From Gerris lacustris (taxonomy: Eukaryota > Arthropoda > Insecta > Hemiptera > Gerridae), in the NCBI GenBank assembly GCA_951217055.1, contig OX578276.1, forward strand, positions 153,893,482 to 153,957,481: DNA of 64,000 nt. The letters are read 5' to 3'. The position numbers were made by a program, and so were the translations under genes. Positions 34,732 to 45,326 of the stretch are shown piece by piece (the first letter of the stretch is position 1; the number at the start of each line of letters is the position of its first letter). The notes under the pieces were generated by a model. The model was not told where the DNA came from and did not search any database. It worked only from the letters and a program-made list of their open reading frames with translations.

Positions 34732-35944
34732 CAGTGGCGTAGCTAGCTCTAATAGCGCCCGCCCGCAGAATAAAAAAAATGCGCCCCTTACTTAATAAGC
34801 GCCCTTTAGTCCAGTCAATGAAGGGGATAATAAGGTAAAAGCTACAAATTTTTTCGGATTGAATGGATTGTCCTAAAAATTTGCATACAAGCTCATCTGA
34901 CCCCCCACTTCAAAAGTTATATTGTCTCGATGTGTGCTTTTTGCTATTTGGGGGTGAAAACTACCCTTGTATGGGAAAAATGCGAAAGTTTCATATATAC
35001 AATTTGAAAGATTCAATTCATGTTCAAAAATGTTGGATCAAGTTCCTTTAAAGTTTTTAATTGTGTTTGACGCATTTGCCATTTGGCATTTGAAGTGTTT
35101 CTTAGAACGATTTTTACTTTCTCATATAAAGAGAAAGTATTGTGATGGCACGACAATTCGATTTTGAGATGTTTATGGAGTTACACGTTTTGAGGTCCCC
35201 TGAGTCCAAAAAAGTTATTTTTAAAAAATGCTGTCTGTCTGTGCAGACGCCTAAACTACTGGGCCGATTTTGACGAAATTTGGCATACATGTTCAGATAA
35301 ATTATACCCCGAGGCGAAATCGAGAAACGAATTTTAGCTCCAAATTTTGTGGCGCTACCCCCCAAATACTCTTAAAAAACTATTTTTCGAAAACGGTTCC
35401 GACGATTTTGATTAAAAAATTCTAAAATGTAGCCCATTAAAATACGAATCTAACGATATAAGCCGTTTTCCCGGGGAATATCTAGTTCCCTGAGAAAAAA
35501 GCTTAAAACGGGGACGGAGAGAGCCCGGGTTCGATTCCCCGCCCAGGAGATGTTATTTTTTTATGATAAATTTTGATGAAATTTTCAATAATAATTTAAT
35601 GTACATACGAAAACTAATAAACGGAAAACACCGGGCTAAATAATTATGAACTCGTATATGAGAAAGTTTGTCTGAGTCGTCTCAGACCGATATTTTTTTT
35701 TTTTTTTAATTTACTTTCATTAACAATATATTTTTTTGTAATCCCCTTTAATTATAATTATTTATTTATTTTGTTAATATTATTATTATTATTATTATTT
35801 ATTTATTTTAAAACATTATTAACATTATTTTTTCACTTTCTCTCTTTTTCAAATACTACCTATTTTTTTCTTCTCCAATTTTGCGCCCCCCTCAAGCCAG
35901 CGCCCGCCCGCCGCGGGCGCTGCGGCCCGATAGCTACGCCCCTG
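34732..35944. mobile_element. hAT-type non-autonomous element
   Basis: Ends CAGTGGCGTAGCTAGC and ATAGCTACGCCCCTG are inverses and match ends well known for hAT-type elements. AGGAGACC flanks it at 34724-34731 and 35945-35952, the 8-bp duplication expected of hAT. It is inserted in the tRNA-like block of the host element. Most of the 1.2-kb interior is a family A copy plus AT-rich filler. No transposase. Confidence 0.9.
35110..35700 (+). repeat. Family A copy inside the hAT element
   Basis: Near full length: TAAAGAGAAAGTATTGTGAT, AACTACTGGGCCGATTTTGA, GGGTTCGATTCCCCGCCC and ATGAACTCGTATATGAG in order. It is the best-preserved family A copy in the window, which fits its recent nested position. 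Confidence 0.85.
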
Positions 35945-36086
35945 AGGAGACCCGTGGTTAAAATCCCGGCGCGGTAGTGTATTTTTCACTGTCTGTTTCC
36001 CGTAGTAAATAATAATTATAATTTGATTTAAATTAAAATTTAAACTTTCCCTAGAATGAAAACTACCAAAAAAATTAAATTTTGAA

Positions 36087-36235
36087 TTGACACATAACGC
36101 TCAGCGGTGATACTGTCAGTACGCCCATTATCCTTGAAAAAGTACGGTCCAATAACCCCAAATTGGGATACTGCTCACCATACAGTCACTTGTATGGTCC
36201 CCATACAAGTTGTTCCCTTGGGTTTTCACAAGCCC
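36087..36235 (-). pseudogene. Mariner-like transposase pseudogene, upstream segment
   Basis: The reverse-strand frame reads GVIGPYFFKDNG and SITAERYVSM, ending at the duplicated target site, and joins the 33915-34318 segment without a frame change if the insertion and one target copy are removed. Upstream, VTVW is followed by TGA where related proteins have cysteine, then AVSQFG; further upstream the frame shifts. The N-terminal DNA-binding part is not found. Confidence 0.8.
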
Positions 36236-36239
36236 AATA

Positions 36240-36895
36240 GCGAAAATTCTAACTAAAAAAAAGCTAGTGTCTAAAAATTAGGTACGTAGATAGATTCTAA
36301 ATAAAATGAGATTTTTTTTTTTTAATTTGATAGACTCTAAAATTCTAACCAAAATACTAGATTCTCCCACTACCACAACGAATCCACTCCCCTCATACAC
36401 CCCACTCCCACCACCACAAGCCGAGCGCTGGCCATTCACGACCGATTCATATCTTTTGCCCACCCTGTACTACTAGTACATGTGCTCGGTTGGATGATTT
36501 CGTTGTGCTCATACTCCTCCATAATTACTCTTTCACATCTTGCATTATATTTATTTTTTCTTCATTTTCTCCGTGAACATTACACGGGGCTTGTCTTTAC
36601 CGTATGTCGTGTGTCCCACTACCTTCTAGTTCCGCTTGCTTACTCCTCTTATTTCTTTTTCCGGAGCAGACTCCACGAGGTCTCTACATCAGTCTTATCT
36701 CGTCGTGAGTGAAGGACCTCGTTTAAAACTTTATTCCTCTTCTAATAGCGTCTGTTCAAACTATTTTCTACAGCGTATTTTCTAGTATTATTAGTTTTTT
36801 TTTTTAATTCTTCGTTACAAAACTTATTTTGTTTTCTTTCACAGATTATGCTACTTTCTTTTCTAGAAAAACAAGAAGAAAGTTCTCAAAGGTAA
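36240..36895. other. Spacer, no gene seen
   Basis: Slightly GC-richer around 36350-36460. ORFs of 61-76 codons here lack motifs. Confidence 0.5.
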
Positions 36896-36899
36896 TATC

Positions 36900-37340
36900 A
36901 ATTTTTTACTACGTTTTTATTAGCTTGCTTTCTTGTTTGTTTGTTTGTTTGTCCAGTACAAATCTTGCAATCGATTCGTCTCAATTCTGTTTTCCATTCA
37001 ATACCCGTTTCCATGCTATTTTTACTTTCCCTCACCTTCTCCGAAGGTATATTAGAAAAAGTATTGTTTTCACCCAAATTTTTTTTTTTCGGGGTTTCAA
37101 CGGAATTTTCAGTTTTGGGTGTTTTTAAGACCTCCTGAGTGGTTTTCAGCATGACGTCTGTATGTATGAGTGTATGTATGTATGTGTGTATGTTATAATC
37201 GTAGCGTCCAAGGTATTTAACCTAGAGAGTTGAAACTTGGTAGAAAAATTAGTCCTTACCTGTAGTGGTGCTGACAGGAAAATCAACTTTTTCCGCCATT
37301 TTGAACCCAGTTTACTTAGTCAGCAAATAAGCTACTTGAA
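36900..37340 (+). repeat. Family I fragment and family D fragment
   Basis: TTAGCTTGCTTTCTTG plus (TTTG)n at 36918-36952 is family I. From 37045, GGTTTTCAGCATGACGTCTG and AACCTAGAGAGTTGAAACTT are family D. Confidence 0.7.
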
Positions 37341-37355
37341 AAATTAGTTTCAAAA

Positions 37356-37550
37356 GCCTTGTCCATACACTAGTAGACATGTTGCGCGATTTTGGTCTCA
37401 GAGACATGTCTAGCGATTTGTCTATAGACATCGGCTGAGACAAACGGCGTCTACGGTCTCGTTGCTAGACCAAAATTGCATGTCTATGGTTTTCCATTCT
37501 AAACGGTCTCAGCAGATGTCTCGCAACGTGTCTACTGGTGTGGACTAGGC
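37356..37550. mobile_element. GGC-end MITE (Spy-like) just upstream of gene 2
   Basis: Left end GCCTTGTCCATACACTAGTA, right end TACTGGTGTGGACTAGGC, flanked by AAA on the left and TTA on the right. The 195-bp body contains inverted GACATGTCT motifs. It lies 75 bp upstream of the gene 2 start, so it may form part of the promoter or 5' UTR. Confidence 0.8.
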
Positions 37551-37624
37551 TTAAACTAACCTAAATTCTTTCGAAGTTATTAATACTATTAATTATTTAT
37601 TATTATTTTCTGTATCAGGAGAAA

Positions 37625-37753
37625 ATGAATGGCATAATAGCTGAAGGAATTATTATATTACTAACAGTCAGCTTTGGAAACATTTCAATATTAATCTCAG
37701 CACAAATAAATCAGCAGAACACTGCTTCAGTCAATCTCGGCCAACCAACCAAG
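37625..37753 (+). CDS. Gene 2, exon 1 (start and signal peptide)
   Basis: ATG at 37625 is preceded by AGGAGAAA, and the donor AAGGTGAAGT starts after 37753, phase 0. The 43 residues begin MNGIIAEGIIILLTVSFG, a hydrophobic core of signal-peptide type, with possible cleavage after ...LISA before QINQQNTAS. The start was chosen because it is the first ATG in frame and precedes the hydrophobic core. A CTGTATCAG just upstream could also be an acceptor, so a further 5' non-coding exon is possible. Confidence 0.75.
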
Positions 37754-37919
37754 GTGAAGTATAACAAAATCATTATATTGCACTTTTCTTAATCCAATAA
37801 TTTAAACTTAATGAATTTAATAATTATTGATTATTCTATTGTCATTGTTAATACATAATTCAAGAAGTTCAGAGTAGGAAAAGGTTCAGAATCAGATGAT
37901 AATCAATCTTATCTTTGTG

Positions 37920-38030
37920 CTAGGGTTGCCAGACGTCCCGGTTTTCCGGGATGTCCCGGTTTTGGACTCAAAGTCCCGGTGTCCCGAAGACACTTTTCGG
38001 GACGCCAAAATGTCCCGGTTTTTACTGGAG
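37920..38030. mobile_element. hAT-type element terminus (fragment)
   Basis: CTAGGGTTGCCAGACGTCCC followed by repeated TCCCGGTTTT blocks, a terminus seen widely in hAT-type elements. The opposite end was not found nearby, so this is a fragment or a very short derivative. Confidence 0.5.
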
Positions 38031-39082
38031 ACGTAATATAATAATAATTTAGGTGCAAAGAAAAAACTGATAATTTATGTTATAAAATAATTCATAAGTG
38101 CGTAGTTTTAGAAAGCAAAGGTACAATAGTTTTATAGATAAGAAGTATTTTATAAATCTAAGATTTTTTTATATGATACCGATATTGTACTGTATTGAGG
38201 ATCAATATATTATATTGAAACTGAAAGATAAAGGAGCGTACGGCAACATCTATAGAAGTATTCTACATTTAAATAAAGGAATAGCTTAAAATAAGCCGTA
38301 AGTAAATTGAACAATTAGTGCAGAGTCGAACCGATAGTTGTAAGCCAAATAGTGCAGATGTATCTACCAATTTTTTTACGTTTTATTTATTTATATTTCA
38401 GTTTTGCTCGCCTTTTTATCGGAAAAAAGATCTAGCGAATGTTTTTGTAAATTAAAATATTAGAGCATTATCATTGATATCATAATAAATATCGAAATTA
38501 TTTTTCTACTTATTAAGTTTTTGACTGTTTAATAAATTTTAATAAAAGCTGTTGTATGTATTTAATTTTTATCAATAATTTTGTAACGAATTTGATGTTA
38601 AAACAAAAATGTTACAATGATTAGGTGCACAACTTTTATTGAAATACAATTACTATTTTCTTTAAATTTTGTATTAAAAGAAAAACTTGTACTTATGTTC
38701 ATACTTTTTTGCCCACGAACTACACCATTAAGTTTACTTTTATGACAAATGACAAAGTATTATAATCAAATGTCACCTCAGAAATGATCTTAATAGCTAT
38801 TTACGTACCAAGAGCAGTAAGGGCGTTATTACAGGCCGAGGGCAAAGTTTGAAAGCACGAGTGCGTTTAACACCCGAGGCCTGTCATGTCGCTTACTGCT
38901 CGTGGTGCGTACACTATTTTATCGCCCACCACATGTAAACTAATTACTAAACATGTAAACTGTTTTACCTCCAGCGGGGAGAAAAAGTGAACTTTCCTGC
39001 CTAGTTTACAGGGAGGGAAGTTACTCATTGCACCCGGTCGGGTTAAACAGGGAGTAATGAAAAATAAGGGAATCATGAACTC

Positions 39083-39328
39083 TCATGATTCCCTCCAGTG
39101 TAAGATAAAGCACAAGTAAATATGGTTGGTGCTAATACACATTTCATTTACTAACTTTTGTTTAATGTCAAAATCTATAATGTCATCTTCACACATGTCA
39201 TGTAACCTCCACAACTGTTGCCATAGTAATTCATCAGTAAAAGAAACACAACAAGTTAAAAGTGGAAACATAATTTCTAAATGTAGATTAACTAATTTAT
39301 ATTTAAATACATCAGTTGTTAACACCAT
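39083..39328 (-). other. Unassigned reverse ORF, 81 codons
   Basis: Open frame with coding-like composition, including LLWQQLWRLHDMCEDDIIDF, but no motif recognised, no splice support and an in-frame stop directly upstream of the ATG. Possibly a degraded exon of a mobile element. Confidence 0.2.
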
Positions 39329-39539
39329 TCAATACACGATTCAGCTTCCAGCTGATTCCCCCATTCAATGTTAGCATTGAAATTCAAATAATTATTATCT
39401 ATAATTTAATTTTAACGTGATTAAACTTATTTAGAGAATTGTTAATATTATATCTAACTATATTTTTTTTTTAAAAAAATATAAACCTATGTATTTTTTG
39501 TTGAATAACGTAATTTAAAATAAAAATCTTTCCATATTT

Positions 39540-39690
39540 TTTTTCTCCCTTCTGGAGGTAAAATCTTGTACGTACCTTAAGAGTAAAATCACGCCTCGGG
39601 AGTGAACATTATGGTTCCCTCGGCTTCCCCTCAGGAACCAACTTCATCGCTCAGGGTGCAATCACTTACTCTCCTCCCTTGGGGCGTAAA
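39540..39690. repeat. Family H fragment
   Basis: GCCTCGGGAGTGAACATTAT and GGTTCCCTCGGCTTCCCCTC resemble the 30330-30495 region. Confidence 0.55.
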
Positions 39691-39774
39691 TAACTATTGC
39701 CGTAATTTTCAAATCAATAAATGCATATTAAGGTTACATCAAGGTTACATCAGTACCAGAACAAACCGCAGTCA

Positions 39775-40195
39775 AACTGCATACGAGTGTGGAGTTTGCA
39801 CCCGAGCGACAGCGAGGGTAGTAAAACCACACGAGCAATGCAAAATGCCGTTTTCGCACGAGTTGCGTACCGTACTTTATCTACGATTGTTAGATTTTAA
39901 TCATAAATAAAGAAAAAAATAAACTTGCTGTATGAAAATTCGCATCTCTCTCTTGATTAAGATGGCATTAATCTTAAGTTGTATTTTTTGCCGAATCAAT
40001 TATTTCTGGAGGAGTATTATTCTCCACATTTTCGTCAGAGCCACTTGATTCATTCATTGTTTTTCACTAAAAACTCGATATAAACAGTTACTTTAATAAA
40101 AGAACAGCAAATTAGTTTTGTTAAATGTAAACAAACTCGCTAATCGTGCGTGAATTTGAAGAATTCCTTTTCTTTACCGCCCTAGGGTGGTAAAG
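39775..40195 (-). repeat. Family C interspersed repeat, reverse copy in gene 2 intron 1
   Basis: Inverse blocks CGAGTGTGGAGTTTGCACCC, GCCACTTGATTCATTCATTG (ORF start) and the TTCTTTACCGCCCTAGGGTG palindrome region. Confidence 0.8.
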
Positions 40196-40351
40196 AAGGT
40201 ATTTCTAACTTGTTTGCCTCTAAATGTAGTAACCTGAATTTGACCCACTTCCCTACAATTTAAAAAGCTAAAACCTTGTCGAGACTATGTATTGCCGATG
40301 AAAATTTAATTTGGCATAAATATATTATATTATATTTTCCCCCCTTTCTAG

Positions 40352-40649
40352 GTTTACGATGGTCTTAAGAATATTGAAACGATGCAAACAGACGATAAGA
40401 TGTTAGATAACGATCAATCATCAAATCGGAGAACGTCAGAAAATATAGTTCAAAGAAAAACTCAACCTGCAGAAAACTACAAAGAATCGGAATCGAAGGA
40501 CAGAGAGGCGCTTTCAGACAAAGATGATGAAGTAACAGTAGAAACGGTTGATGATGCCATACACTCTAGTTATCATGATGATAAGAACACTGATGATTCT
40601 ACACGGCCCCCTCTACTGCCCACCCCTGACAAGTTCATTAGTTCTAAAG
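40352..40649 (+). CDS. Gene 2, exon 2 (acidic linker)
   Basis: The acceptor CCCCTTTCTAG ends at 40351 and the donor AAAGGTAAGA starts at 40650; phase 0 in, 1 out. The 99 complete codons read VYDGLKNIETMQTDDK onwards: a highly charged, low-hydrophobicity stretch rich in Asp, Glu, Ser and Lys, then a proline segment RPPLLPTPDKF. It is probably disordered. No domain is recognised. Confidence 0.85.
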
Positions 40650-41546
40650 GTAAGAAATACAATTAATATCGATATCTTGTAAATTATCTGTGATTGTATG
40701 TGTAAGTTGCTTATCAACAAAAATTTACAACGTAGCAAATACATCAGTCTAAACACTTGGTGTCAAAGTCGCTTTTTTTACAACCAACTTTATAATATAA
40801 CATTTATATCATTACGAATATATACAGGATCCTGTAGCCAAACCTGGCACTTTTTGAAACGGTCTAACTCAATGAATTTTTGAGATATAAATAAATATAT
40901 TTATCTACGATTGATACGAAATATAAACATTATTTCTCTGTTTAGATGCGTAGAAAGTGATTCTTTTCGTTGCTGCATTCATTGCCTGCCTGAAATAGGT
41001 AAATTACCTGCCTCGGCAGTTAATTTCTATAGCCTGTCCTCGCCTCCGGCACGGAGGTTACCTTAATACTCGTATATGACAATTTTAGGGTTTTGTAAGT
41101 CAACCTCGAAACCCTAATGCTGATGAGGGTAATGTGCCTGCTTGTCCACGTCGTACTTTAGTTGATATCTCCCAAACCGTTCACGTCAGAGAATTAAAAT
41201 TTAAAACACAGGCGCAACAATTTGAATCAAAAACCAAAAATGTTCCCTGATGTCTGAAACGGAATTTCTAAAATCCTTTCTGTCCTGGAATTTTTAAAAT
41301 CGGAGGCATAAAATGTTTTTGTTTTTTGAATGAACACATAGCTTCCTACCTACTTAGTTACCTTCGGTATGTTCGGAAATCGGAAGCAGAATTCGATATT
41401 TGTTTATGAAACACATTGAATTTTATCTATTACAGTAAAAAATTATTTATTTTGAATCAGGTAACATTTTCTACGAGTCTGTAGCTCAGGCTACATTCTC
41501 GTGAATTATAATATCATTAAATCATACACTATTTTTGATTGTTTAG
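40650..41546. other. Gene 2 intron 2
   Basis: About 900 bp. It contains a family C start fragment (near 40900-40985), a GCCTCGGC-rich piece near 41010, part of family E (near 41080-41200) and the end of family B (41230-41390). Confidence 0.7.
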
Positions 41547-41803
41547 ATTTGTTGGACATAGTTGGTAAAGGATTAGAAGCGGCTAAAGTAGTAGCTAATT
41601 TGGTGAGTCTGGGCCTGGCTTCACATAACTCTAGACCGGAACATACTACACCAGTGACAAAAAGAACCGATCAGAAGCCCAAATTAAACCTACAAGATCA
41701 CCCCATACTGTCCACTATATTTGGGTTCTTCAATATGATCGGTGTGGACAGAAGTAAAATGGAAACTCTGGCTACTAACTCCCTTGTAGTTCTCATACAC
41801 TTG
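41547..41803 (+). CDS. Gene 2, exon 3
   Basis: The acceptor TTGATTGTTTAG ends at 41546; phase 1 completes an Asp codon with exon 2. The donor TTGGTAAAT starts at 41804, phase 0. An alternative in-phase acceptor 15 bp downstream (GGACATAG) would drop five residues. It encodes an amphipathic LLDIVGKGLEAAKVVANLVS segment, a polar linker with TKRTDQKPK, and a hydrophobic HPILSTIFGFFNMIGV stretch before METLATNSLVVLIHL. The hydrophobic runs look like amphipathic or membrane-contacting helices and not clear transmembrane spans. Confidence 0.85.
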
Positions 41804-41856
41804 GTAAATAATTCCATCCAATATCTCACCATGTTTCTTCTAGAGTCTAGAGTAAA

Positions 41857-42327
41857 GGCCCGTTTACACTTTGATTAGTGCGAGTGCGAGTGCGAGTGTT
41901 TAGTAAATTTTGCAAGTGTTTAGTGCGAGTGTTTAGTGTTTACTAGCGTCCAATTGTGTTTAGTGCAAGTGTTTAGGATTTAGTTTTATTTTGAGGAAAA
42001 TTTTTTATTTTATTGAACATTTATTTTTTTTATTAATTGTTTTTTTTTTGGGAGGGGTATTGTTTTGTTGATTTTTGACACATTGTGACAGTTTTTTTTT
42101 GACAAATCAACTAAACATTTTACTTTTAAATTGTATAATTACAAAATAAAAAAAATCCTGACATCTAGGTTGGAGTGGGGAGGCCAACTCACAGCTCCAC
42201 TAAACAGTGCAAGTCTACTAAACAGTTCACTCGCAAAATTACTAAACAAGATGTCCAACTAAACAATGTCCAAACGGGTTTACTGTTTTTACTAAACACT
42301 CGCACTCGCACTAATCAAAGTGTAAAA
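41857..42327. mobile_element. GGC-end MITE a, right end truncated
   Basis: Left end GGCCCGTTTACACTTTGATT after AAA. The right arm CTAATCAAAGTGTAAA stops where the next element starts, lacking the expected CGGGCC. The interior is built from CGAGTG / CACTCG and TTTAGT motifs. Same family as the element at 43049-43657. Confidence 0.85.
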
Positions 42328-42847
42328 GGCCGATTTACACGTATTAAGTTGTTAAGTGATTAACTAAATTTTAACTAAATTTAAGTGACTTAATTGTTAG
42401 TAAGCGTTTACACGTATTTTCACTTAATATTTAGTTAAGCTGTTTAGTTCACTAATGATGGACGGCGAACAACGTGTTCAAATCATAAATTCTGTCTTAA
42501 AAATGATTTTAAATGAGATTTTGGACGAAATAAAGTATCTATTTGTAAATAATATATAATTTTTGTCGAATAAAACTTTTTTAAATAATATATAAACAAA
42601 GATCTGCAAATCTATAAGCGAGGTTCCGCCAAACTTGTGCATTTAACTAAATTGCGCATGTCCAGTGATTAGCCACGCCCACCTACTAAACAGAAAAATA
42701 GAAAAATTTCTATTCTACCTGTTTAGTTACACGCTAAATTTTAACTTGCAACTTATTACTAAATTCACTGTTTACATGCATTAAGTCACTTAAAATTAAG
42801 TTAAAATTTAGTTAATCACTTAACAACTTAATACGTGTAAATCGGCC
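42328..42847. mobile_element. GGC-end MITE b, complete
   Basis: Ends GGCCGATTTACACGTATTAA and TTAATACGTGTAAATCGGCC are exact inverses. It is flanked by AAA (42325-42327) and TTT (42848-42850) with no longer direct repeat. The 520-bp body includes further inverted AACTTAATTTTAAGT-like motifs and no ORF. Confidence 0.9.
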
Positions 42848-43048
42848 TTTAACAGAGTTATCAAAACAGATTAAGAAAAGGGAAAGGTAATGAATTATGA
42901 TTTCAATTCTCAGACTTAAAACAAAGGACACAGGTTGCGTACTAAGTACTTTTTTAGATTGTTACTCCCCTAGGATTTTAGGGTATCGTCGATAAAACAA
43001 AAAAAAGAAACCCTTATAGTTTCGTTCGTGAATCCGTCTGTCTATCAA

Positions 43049-43657
43049 GGCCCGTTTACACTTTGATTAGTGCGAGTGCGAGTGTTTAGTGCGAGTGTTT
43101 AGTAAAAGCAGTAAACCCGTTTGGACACCATGTGTTTAGTGTAAGTGTTTAGTAATTTTGCGAGTGAACTGAATAGTAGACTTGCACTGTTTAGTGGAGC
43201 TGCGAGTAGGCCTCCCCACTCCAACCTTGATGTCAGGGGTTTTCTATTTTGTAACTATACAATTTAAAAGTAAAATGTTTAATTGATTAGTGAAAAAAAC
43301 TGTCACAATGTGTCAAAAATCAACGAAACAATACCCCTTCCACAAAAAAATTAATAAAAAATAAATGTTTAATAAAATATAAAATTTTCCTCAAAATAAA
43401 ACTAAATCCTAATCACTGTCACTAAACACAATTGGACACTAGTAAACACTAAACACTTGCAAAAATTTACTAAACACTTGCAAAAATTTACTAAACACTT
43501 GCAAAAATTTACTAAACACTTGCAAAAATTTACTAAACACTTGCAAAAATTTACTAAACACTTGCAAAAATTTACTAAACACTTGCAAAAATTTACTAAA
43601 CACTTGCAAAAATTTACTAAACACTTGCACTCGCACTAATCAAAGTGTAAACGGGCC
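43049..43657. mobile_element. GGC-end MITE c inside family E
   Basis: Ends GGCCCGTTTACACTTTGATT and AATCAAAGTGTAAACGGGCC are exact inverses. Flanks are CAA and TTC. It splits a family E copy: CCGTCTGTC to the left and CACTCTGTACGGTTCC to the right are contiguous at about 33800. Contains the 21-bp minisatellite. Confidence 0.9.
43447..43630. repeat. 21-bp minisatellite, about 8.6 units
   Basis: Near-perfect units containing CTAAACACTTGCAAAAATTT. The unit is a motif present once or twice in the related MITE a, so the array arose by local expansion. Open frames on both strands through it are artefacts, because 21 is a multiple of three. Confidence 0.95.
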
Positions 43658-43659
43658 TT

Positions 43660-44420
43660 CCACTCTGTACGGTTCCAATAACTTTTGAGTCAAAAGAAAT
43701 ACAACATACATCAAACTTTGCCGTATTAAAGACCGTTTTGACGCGCACACAGGAATAATATAGCGAACTCAAAATTATCAGCAGCTCAAATTAAAAATGG
43801 AGGATAATTCCTGTAAAGGTAAAAAAACATTTAAAAAAACAAATTTCATTGGGGTATCAAATGAAAGGTATTGAAGAGTAGATTACACAAATATATAACA
43901 CTTGCGGAAAGTGGTTAATTTTTCGTTCCCCCCTTACTTTATTTCTGCAGCTACTAAAATAAACCATTCTGCTGTTACTTAATAAAAATATGAAAATTAT
44001 GCGTTCTGCTGGGCAATAGAAAAAAGTAAGAAGTACTTTTGAAAATGTGTAAATAAATGTATATGCTTGTGTGCATGTTGAAGAGAAACAAAAGGGTGCA
44101 GAAGGTTGAAAATTATATGGGACCAACAATGGGCTAATTATGACCTACCATACAAATTTCATTAAAATCGGACGTATAGTTTTTTAAGATATGCTGGTTC
44201 GCAAAAATTGAGCGACAGTCACACCGACAGACAGACACGGAACCAAAAATGTTCCTTGATGTCTCGGAAGCAAAAACCATTTTTAACATTTAAATTAAAA
44301 AAAAACAAAATAAAACGGGGGAAACAATTATTAAAATAAATTAGACAATAATGGCTTGTCATAATAAAGAGTGTGATAGGATGCGAGGAAGTTATGTGCC
44401 ACACTAATTGAAAGACTATT
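43660..44420 (-). repeat. Family E remainder and family B copy in gene 2 intron 3
   Basis: 43660-43900 continues family E in reverse (TCTGTACGGTTCCAATAACT). From about 44030, family B runs forward, with ATATGGGACCAACAATGGGC and GCGACAGTCACACCGACAGA. A reversed B start block, GTGCCACACTAATTGAAAGA, lies at 44397. Confidence 0.7.
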
Positions 44421-44561
44421 TTTCTTTATATTTAATACCTTTTATCAGAGAAAATAATTAATATACGTATAGTATTAAGAAGGTCCTTATAATTAAGTAA
44501 TAAAACATGTGACTTTCTTTATCATATTATCTTTAATTAAATTTGTTTCTATTTTTTTCAG

Positions 44562-44666
44562 GTTATCAATCATTTTATTGGCCAAGAGAATGTTAATGGA
44601 ACCAATCAAAGGAAAGCACCTGAAGGAACCATGTATTCGTGGATTTTTCAAGATCTCCCACCTCAG
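44562..44666 (+). CDS. Gene 2, exon 4
   Basis: The acceptor ATTTTTTTCAG ends at 44561 and the donor CAGGTAAAG starts at 44667; phase 0 at both ends, exactly 35 codons, so skipping would keep frame. It reads VINHFIGQENVNGTNQRK, with an NGT sequon for N-glycosylation that supports a secretory-pathway location, then GTMYSWIFQDLPPQ. Confidence 0.85.
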
Positions 44667-44766
44667 GTAAAGTTTTTCAATTCTTTTCATTTTATTCCAA
44701 TATTTTCTTTTAACTCTCTATCTTATTCATGCTCTATTTAAAATTTAATATAAATGTGACCCTGAT

Positions 44767-45102
44767 TAAGGGAGCCAACGTGGCCGAGGTGCTCTAGGTG
44801 GCCCGCCAGCTATGAGATCGAGGTTGTGGGTTCGATCCCGTGCCATGGTACTCTGAATTGCAACTATGGTTCGAGGACGACGCAGGGCGTGGGACACCCC
44901 CTAAGAGGTTCTCTTCCCCCACGCTTACATAGCTTACTAATGACCACACCATACCCGCTTCGGAGGTACAATGTACATTTATGATGTGGGAAGTAGCTGG
45001 AATCTCCACGAAAGGGTTAGTAAAAGGGCCCAGTGTGGCTTGATTTCTAGGTTCGAACAAGTAGGTTGTCCTTCCCATCTAACCACTACTACTACACTAA
45101 TA
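44767..45102 (+). mobile_element. tRNA-derived SINE with 8-bp target duplication
   Basis: The head resembles a tRNA: an A-box-like GTGGCCGAGGTGC and a B box GGTTCGATCCC at 44829-44839. The body continues to a CACTACTACTACAC tail. ACCCTGAT is repeated at 44759-44766 and 45103-45110. The length of 336 bp suits a SINE. Overlapping ORFs on both strands are not genes. Confidence 0.85.
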
Positions 45103-45326
45103 ACCCTGATGAAAGAAATCAAGAAAGAAAGAAATCGAAACATGCCCAAAAAACCACCTTTTAATTTTATGGAAATTTTTAAAATCATAAGTTATTTGGG
45201 AATTTAGATTTGGTTGCACTATGTACAATGTACATGTACATGTACATTGTACATATATAGGAACGTTTTGTTGTTTTACTTTTAGAGAACGTTTGTTTCT
45301 CTCGCGCAGGCGCACTTCCCATTTTT

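Larger units (their letters stand above)
34319..36086 (+). mobile_element. tRNA-hairpin element inserted in the transposase pseudogene
   Basis: TTGACACATAAC occurs at 34307-34318 and again at 36087-36098, a 12-bp target duplication. The left end TTAAATCAAATTATAATTAT and right end near AAATTTTGAA match the borders at 18416 and 19197. It contains a reverse-strand hairpin part (34319-34450), then leader, a tRNA-like block from 34680 and the forward tail to 36086. The tRNA-like block is split by the hAT element; rejoined, it has anticodon stem CTGTA/TACAG and loop CTAGAAA (anticodon AGA). Confidence 0.85.
37754..40351. other. Gene 2 intron 1
   Basis: 2.6 kb of AT-rich sequence with an hAT-type end (37920-38030), inverted-repeat debris near 38805-38935, GCCTCGG-rich family H near 39595 and family C at 39775-40195. 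It ends in the pyrimidine tract TTTTCCCCCCTTTCTAG. Confidence 0.75.
41804..44561. other. Gene 2 intron 3, MITE-rich
   Basis: Starts GTAAAT and ends TTTTTTTCAG. It contains three GGC-end MITEs, a 21-bp minisatellite and copies of families E and B, listed separately. Confidence 0.75.

Noticed and set aside
43439..43639. Open frames on both strands with a repeated heptapeptide
   Set aside because: The 21-bp unit lacks stops by chance in these frames and lies inside a MITE. No gene evidence.
44794..45207. ORFs of 69-94 codons on both strands
   Set aside because: They cover the SINE at 44767-45102.
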